This document shows positions 37,068-40,772 of a stretch of 40,772 nt of DNA, piece by piece. The first letter of the stretch is position 1. Each line of letters begins with the position of its first letter. The DNA comes from Kofleriaceae bacterium (GTDB lineage Bacteria > Myxococcota_A > Polyangia > Haliangiales > Haliangiaceae). Both the position numbers and the translations under genes were made by a program. Below the pieces are notes generated by a model. The model had not been told where the DNA came from and ran no database searches. It saw nothing but the letters and a program-made list of their open reading frames with translations. The DNA lies in NCBI GenBank assembly GCA_024762925.1, contig JANTGM010000049.1:1-40772 (forward strand), in the 5' to 3' direction.

Positions 37068-38272
37068 CCAAAGACCCGCAAAAGCTCATCCTCCTGAGCC
37101 TTCGCATCCCGATACCCGAGTTCAAGCAACTCACTGGCAAACTCTCCATCGAACAGCAGATACGAGAGCATGTCTGCTTCTCCCGCTGCCTCGTTGCCCG
37201 CTAGGCGCTGCAAGAGCTTTCGCGCAACCCGACTGGAGAGCTTGGGGCCGCCGCGCGCCAAAAGGTCGGCCGCAATCGCACCGATGTCTTCCGATGGTTG
37301 AATGTGCACTGCTTGCAACTGCCGCAGCGGATCATGCTGGCGGTCTCTTGACGAAATCACTTTTGCAAACTCGCTGCCATACGCAGTTTCGCCAGCACGC
37401 AGAATTGCATTGGTCTTTTCCATTCGCTCCAGATCATATTCGGTCGGATCGAGCATTAGAGAGTTAAGAGCTTTACCTAGGAGAAATAGCGGTTTTGGAT
37501 AGTCGGCTTCATGCATAACCGCCTTGGCGTTTTCTTCCACTTGTGTAGCTTTGTGGCGCAAAGAGACCACAAGCATGCGATCTGCGCCAAGTCGAATTGC
37601 CGGCGACATTGGAGTGTTGTTGCGAAGACCGCCATCGACGTAGAACGCACGCCCCACTTTCACCGCCGGAAAGAGCATGGGAATCGCCGCGGAGGCAAGG
37701 GCGTGACGCGGACTGATGGCAGCGGGAATCGAGCGGATAAAGGGATTCTGTGACCAAGTGGGAATTCGCTCTGAGCTGTCGAGAAAGACGACAGTGTGCC
37801 CTGTGCCCACGTGAGTCGCTGTGATTGCCAAGCTCTTGAGCGCACCACTTCGAATACTTCGACGAATGCCACGCCATGGCACAAACCGAAAGACAAACTC
37901 CTCGAGGCCCGCGGTGTTGAGCACACCTCCATAGCGATAGGTGCCAGGCTCTGGCGGCGGAGGGCTCTTGCCCAAGAGCAGGCGCCCCGCTTTGAAAATG
38001 TCGCGGGGCTGCAGCGCGATAAGCTGTTCCAGATGCAAATCGCGCCATGCCTTGGCGAGCCGCTCAGCTTGGTGATCTTCGTCTGTCGCCGTGGCTGCCA
38101 AGAATGAGCCATTCAGAGCCCCCACGCTTGTCCCCGTAATTACATCGAAATGCAGGTGTCTCCCGAGCCTCTTGGGCAGTTCTTCGCGAATAAACTGCAG
38201 GACTCCAACCTCATATGCACCTCGGGCACCACCACCTGCGAGAACCAATGCATTGGATGAGCCCACTTGCAC
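37064..38272 (-). CDS. Patatin-like phospholipase
   Basis: The product has 402 residues from a GTG. The patatin catalytic parts are visible: glycine-rich oxyanion loop GGGARG (about residues 13-18), nucleophile Ser49 in GTSVG, and Asp in [10 protein letters not shown] (about residue 217), which gives the Ser-Asp dyad. It should hydrolyse acyl ester bonds of phospholipids. There is no signal peptide. The C-terminal ~120 residues form a helical tail. It is divergent from the VIT-VWA gene (63 bases apart). Its TAG stop is in the CTAG end of a repeat. Confidence 0.9.
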   Translation of the reverse strand: MQVGSSNALVLAGGGARGAYEVGVLQFIREELPKRLGRHLHFDVITGTSVGALNGSFLAATATDEDHQAERLAKAWRDLHLEQLIALQPRDIFKAGRLLLGKSPPPPEPGTYRYGGVLNTAGLEEFVFRFVPWRGIRRSIRSGALKSLAITATHVGTGHTVVFLDSSERIPTWSQNPFIRSIPAAISPRHALASAAIPMLFPAVKVGRAFYVDGGLRNNTPMSPAIRLGADRMLVVSLRHKATQVEENAKAVMHEADYPKPLFLLGKALNSLMLDPTEYDLERMEKTNAILRAGETAYGSEFAKVISSRDRQHDPLRQLQAVHIQPSEDIGAIAADLLARGGPKLSSRVARKLLQRLAGNEAAGEADMLSYLLFDGEFASELLELGYRDAKAQEDELLRVFG

Positions 38273-38335
38273 GGTCTAAGATTAACGCATTTGGGTGCAA
38301 CATTCTGGCTTCACCCCGTCTACGTTGTTGAATCC

Positions 38336-40648
38336 ATGCCCACAATCGCCAAAGCCCGACTCACAAGCCTCTTTCTCTTGGGCGTGTTCATCGCATGCTT
38401 TCCATGCAGCGCCCATGCGGAAAGTAACCTTCGCGCGCTGGGTCAAGGCAAAGTCGCCGAACTGTCGCACCGTCTCGATATTCGGCTAGGTGCACAAGTC
38501 TACGACGTCGAAGAAACTCTTGTGTTTGCAAACCAGAGCAAAGGTTCGGACGCAGAGGCGATCTACACATTTGAGCTGCCTGCCCGCGCCGCCATCGTCG
38601 ACCTCTCGATTCGGACAGCGGATGGCGAACATAGCAACTATGCGGTCGTTGGGGCAAAAGCCGCCACGAGATTCGTCGAAGATCCAGCGGCGGACCACGC
38701 TGCTGATATGGGTCTCGTGCGAATGACCGCGATGGAAGGAAGCGGACCTAGCGACCTCACACAGTATGAACTACGAGTTTTTCCGATCCCGGCAGATCGA
38801 ACGACTACAGTCAAGATCAAATGGCATGGTGCGATGCGACTGGTGGCTGGCAATTCTACGATTCGGCTGCCAAGTCGCGGACAGGCGCCGAGGTTGGCCC
38901 GCACCGAGATTGTTCTGACAACCGGAATCGCCATGAGGCAGCTCTACGGGGGAGAAACGCAGCTTGCCGCAAGAAGTCGCGGAGGACAGAAACACCGTTT
39001 CTTTGCCCCGGCCAACGGTGATTTGGTGATTCAAGGGAAAACTAGCGATCGGGGCTCTGGTCCAAGAGCGGAGGTCGCCCTCTTTCCGCTATCCGCGAAC
39101 AGTGGCGTTGCTGCCATTCGAGTTCTCTTACCCGACGCCTCGCGAACTCCCATACCCACAATCGACCGGGCAGTTCTGATTGTCGACACGTCTTCTTCGA
39201 TGGGTGGCGCAGGTATGCAAGCGGCAGCAAAACTCATTGACGGCCTCTTGGGAGGATTGGGCGGAGGTACTCGCATCGAGGCGCTGCTCTATGAACGCGA
39301 GACAAAGGCCGTTCTTGGGGGGTTTCAGGAGGCGACTCGTGAGGTGCGCAGCAAGGTCTTGCAGAGCATACGCGAAGCCAACGGTGGCAACGGCAGCAAT
39401 CTTGGGTCAGCGCTCGCACGTACCCGGAAACTCTTGGAGTCAGATCCTACTTCGGATATAGGGAAAACTCTTATCGTAGTCCTCAGCGATGGGATGATTC
39501 CAACAACGCTCACGGGAGATCGAGCCGCCGACCTACTCGGGCAAGAGGTGTTGGAGAAGGCCTCGCTTCTCACCGCTGTGCTCGTTCCCCCCAACGCCCC
39601 CGTGCCCAACGTCCACCGCAGTGCGCTGGGCGAGATGATGATGCGCGGCCGGGGCCGAATCGTGGCATTGCGGCACGCGGAGGCGAAAACAGCCAGCATG
39701 TCGCTGCTAGGCGAGCTGAGCCAGCCCTTGGCGCTTGGTACCTTGGAGGTCGAACTCTCCTCAGGCGATTGGGTTGGGGCGAACCTGGAGGGCCAACTAC
39801 GACCGGGATCGAGCATCACAGCGTTGGGCTTCTATCAGGGCAAGGCGCCCAAGAAAGTGACCGTGCGCGGCCTGCGAGGAGGAGTCCCCGAGACACTTAC
39901 GGCGACCAAGCTGCGGGCAAACCATGCTCTTGCTGCCATCGCGGTTGCCAACGCGAGGCCGTTTGGAATGCCTGGAGTTGATACCTCGGCTGAGCAATCG
40001 CAAGAGTCTCTGCGACAGGCTGCGGCAAAGCTTGGAGTCGTGACACAGGTGAGCGCTGCCATCGCAGTGTCCGCAACCGATGGCTATGCCGCCGACCGAA
40101 TTCGCATGGCCCAAAAATGGGGCATGCAAACCTATCTCCGGGTCGCTCCACCAGCAGAACGAGCCGCGAAGAAATCATTCAAGCGCTTTCGATTGCGACC
40201 GCGCAGAAAGGCCCTGGATCGGGGACGTACTGGCTACATCGACGAGAAGATGATCGCCCGACGTGTAAAGGCGCATGTCATTCCTGTGGCCCGCCGTTGT
40301 TACGAGACGCTACTTCGAAGAGATCAGACCGCAGCGGGCGCGATCACTCTTCACATAGAAATGGCCAGAGGCGAGGTGTTGCATGCAGACGCTTCCTACT
40401 TGCCATCGAGCTTGGAGCCGATTCGGCGATGCCTTGAAGATGCGATGTATGCGATGCCAGTGCCGATCGTGCGCCAAGGGCAAGCAGCCGAAGTCGTGAG
40501 TGTTGCCAACTACCCTCTTCGATTTCGAATGGCTCAGAAGGGCGCGAAGGGCGCGAAGGGCGCGAAGGGCGCGAAGGGCGCGGTTGAGCCCGCGAAGCTC
40601 AACGACCCAGACAGCACAGACAACCCGCTGTTGGGCCTTCCTGAATAG
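38336..40648 (+). CDS. Exported VIT-VWA protein with AgmX/PglI-like C-terminus
   Basis: The product has 770 residues from the ATG at 38336, chosen for the signal peptide (RLTSLFLLGVFIACFPCSAHA). A VIT domain follows (about residues 30-160; ETLVFANQSKGSDAEAIYTF, YELRVFPIPADRTTTVKIKW). Then comes a VWA domain (about 275-430) with MIDAS DTSSSMGG. The C-terminal part has a region (RRVKAHVIPVARRCYETLLR, ITLHIEMARGEVLHADA) like the AgmX/PglI C-terminal domain found in Myxococcota gliding-related proteins. A (KGA)n linker precedes the tail. It may bind a metal-dependent protein partner in the envelope; the role is unproven. Confidence 0.87.
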   Translation: MPTIAKARLTSLFLLGVFIACFPCSAHAESNLRALGQGKVAELSHRLDIRLGAQVYDVEETLVFANQSKGSDAEAIYTFELPARAAIVDLSIRTADGEHSNYAVVGAKAATRFVEDPAADHAADMGLVRMTAMEGSGPSDLTQYELRVFPIPADRTTTVKIKWHGAMRLVAGNSTIRLPSRGQAPRLARTEIVLTTGIAMRQLYGGETQLAARSRGGQKHRFFAPANGDLVIQGKTSDRGSGPRAEVALFPLSANSGVAAIRVLLPDASRTPIPTIDRAVLIVDTSSSMGGAGMQAAAKLIDGLLGGLGGGTRIEALLYERETKAVLGGFQEATREVRSKVLQSIREANGGNGSNLGSALARTRKLLESDPTSDIGKTLIVVLSDGMIPTTLTGDRAADLLGQEVLEKASLLTAVLVPPNAPVPNVHRSALGEMMMRGRGRIVALRHAEAKTASMSLLGELSQPLALGTLEVELSSGDWVGANLEGQLRPGSSITALGFYQGKAPKKVTVRGLRGGVPETLTATKLRANHALAAIAVANARPFGMPGVDTSAEQSQESLRQAAAKLGVVTQVSAAIAVSATDGYAADRIRMAQKWGMQTYLRVAPPAERAAKKSFKRFRLRPRRKALDRGRTGYIDEKMIARRVKAHVIPVARRCYETLLRRDQTAAGAITLHIEMARGEVLHADASYLPSSLEPIRRCLEDAMYAMPVPIVRQGQAAEVVSVANYPLRFRMAQKGAKGAKGAKGAKGAVEPAKLNDPDSTDNPLLGLPE
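40538..40582 (+). repeat. 9-bp tandem repeat inside the VIT-VWA gene
   Basis: Five copies of AAGGGCGCG encode Lys-Gly-Ala repeats near the C-terminus. The length keeps the frame, and slippage would change the protein by whole units. Confidence 0.9.
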
Positions 40649-40672
40649 ATTCCGAGCCCAGCTTGGCAGCCG

Positions 40673-40762
40673 GCGCGTTCGCCGCTCATGGCCTTGACAG
40701 GCCACGCTTGGAGGCCAGCGCGTTCGTGGCTCATGGCCTTGACAGGCCACGCTTGGAGGCCA
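40673..40762. repeat. 45-bp tandem repeat with internal hairpin
   Basis: Two copies of a 45-bp unit (GCGCGTTCG, GCTCATGGCCTTGACAGGCC, ACGCTTGGAGGCCA), differing by two bases. Each holds the stem TGGCCT/AGGCCA. A partial third copy runs to the window end (40772), so the array probably continues. The stem could also end the upstream transcript, but there is no T-run. Confidence 0.85.
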
Positions 40763-40772
40763 AGTTCGTTCG

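Overview
The window reads as a piece of a Myxococcota (former Deltaproteobacteria) chromosome of moderately high GC. Evidence: a MYXO-CTERM-type sorting tail on a DUF2330 protein, paired cysteine-rich DUF4215 repeats in a giant lipoprotein, an unusual number of predicted lipoproteins, a GAF/sigma-54 activator with two consensus -24/-12 promoters, a response regulator-HDOD protein and a box-type benzoyl-CoA pathway. TAG, TAA and TGA are all used as stops.

Layout. 1-6.4 kb: large MORN_2-type protein, DoxX-like membrane protein, TerB-like protein, and a beta-barrel/His-rich/thioredoxin fusion whose signal-peptide segment is cut off by two in-frame TGA codons. 6.5-9 kb: lipoprotein with a perfect sigma-54 promoter almost at its ATG, decayed acyl-CoA ligase fragment, hairpin-rich repeats, SPFH protein. 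9-10.5 kb: a gene-free stretch whose minus strand holds a complete but circularly permuted tRNA (3' half before 5' half), a boxA-like antitermination signal and motifs resembling a group I intron core. 10.5-19 kb: frameshifted small lipoprotein, REC-HDOD regulator, lipoproteins, sigma-54 activator, four-repeat YegP protein, DUF3095 protein, and a queE-queD operon for 7-deazapurine synthesis. 19.3-23.7 kb: 1249-residue amidohydrolase lipoprotein and an outer-membrane protein. 24-28 kb: boxC-boxB, divergent from a boxR-type regulator with a TGCA-N6-TGCA site between them. 28-33 kb: ligA, a methyltransferase, an ABC exporter. 33-33.3 kb: a probable sigma-54-dependent small RNA carrying C-rich motifs and a strong terminator. 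33.5-40.8 kb: DUF2330/MYXO-CTERM protein, lipoprotein, TetR regulator, patatin-like phospholipase, VIT-VWA protein and a 45-bp tandem repeat.

Across the window there is a family of short non-coding elements bounded by CTAG. Several sit exactly at genes' TAG stop codons, as if CTAG were the insertion target. Two companion repeat families lie beside them.

The best candidates for something new are the permuted tRNA with its putative intron context, the sigma-54 small RNA, and the CTAG/stop-codon repeat family. All calls are by eye; no database or folding program was run.
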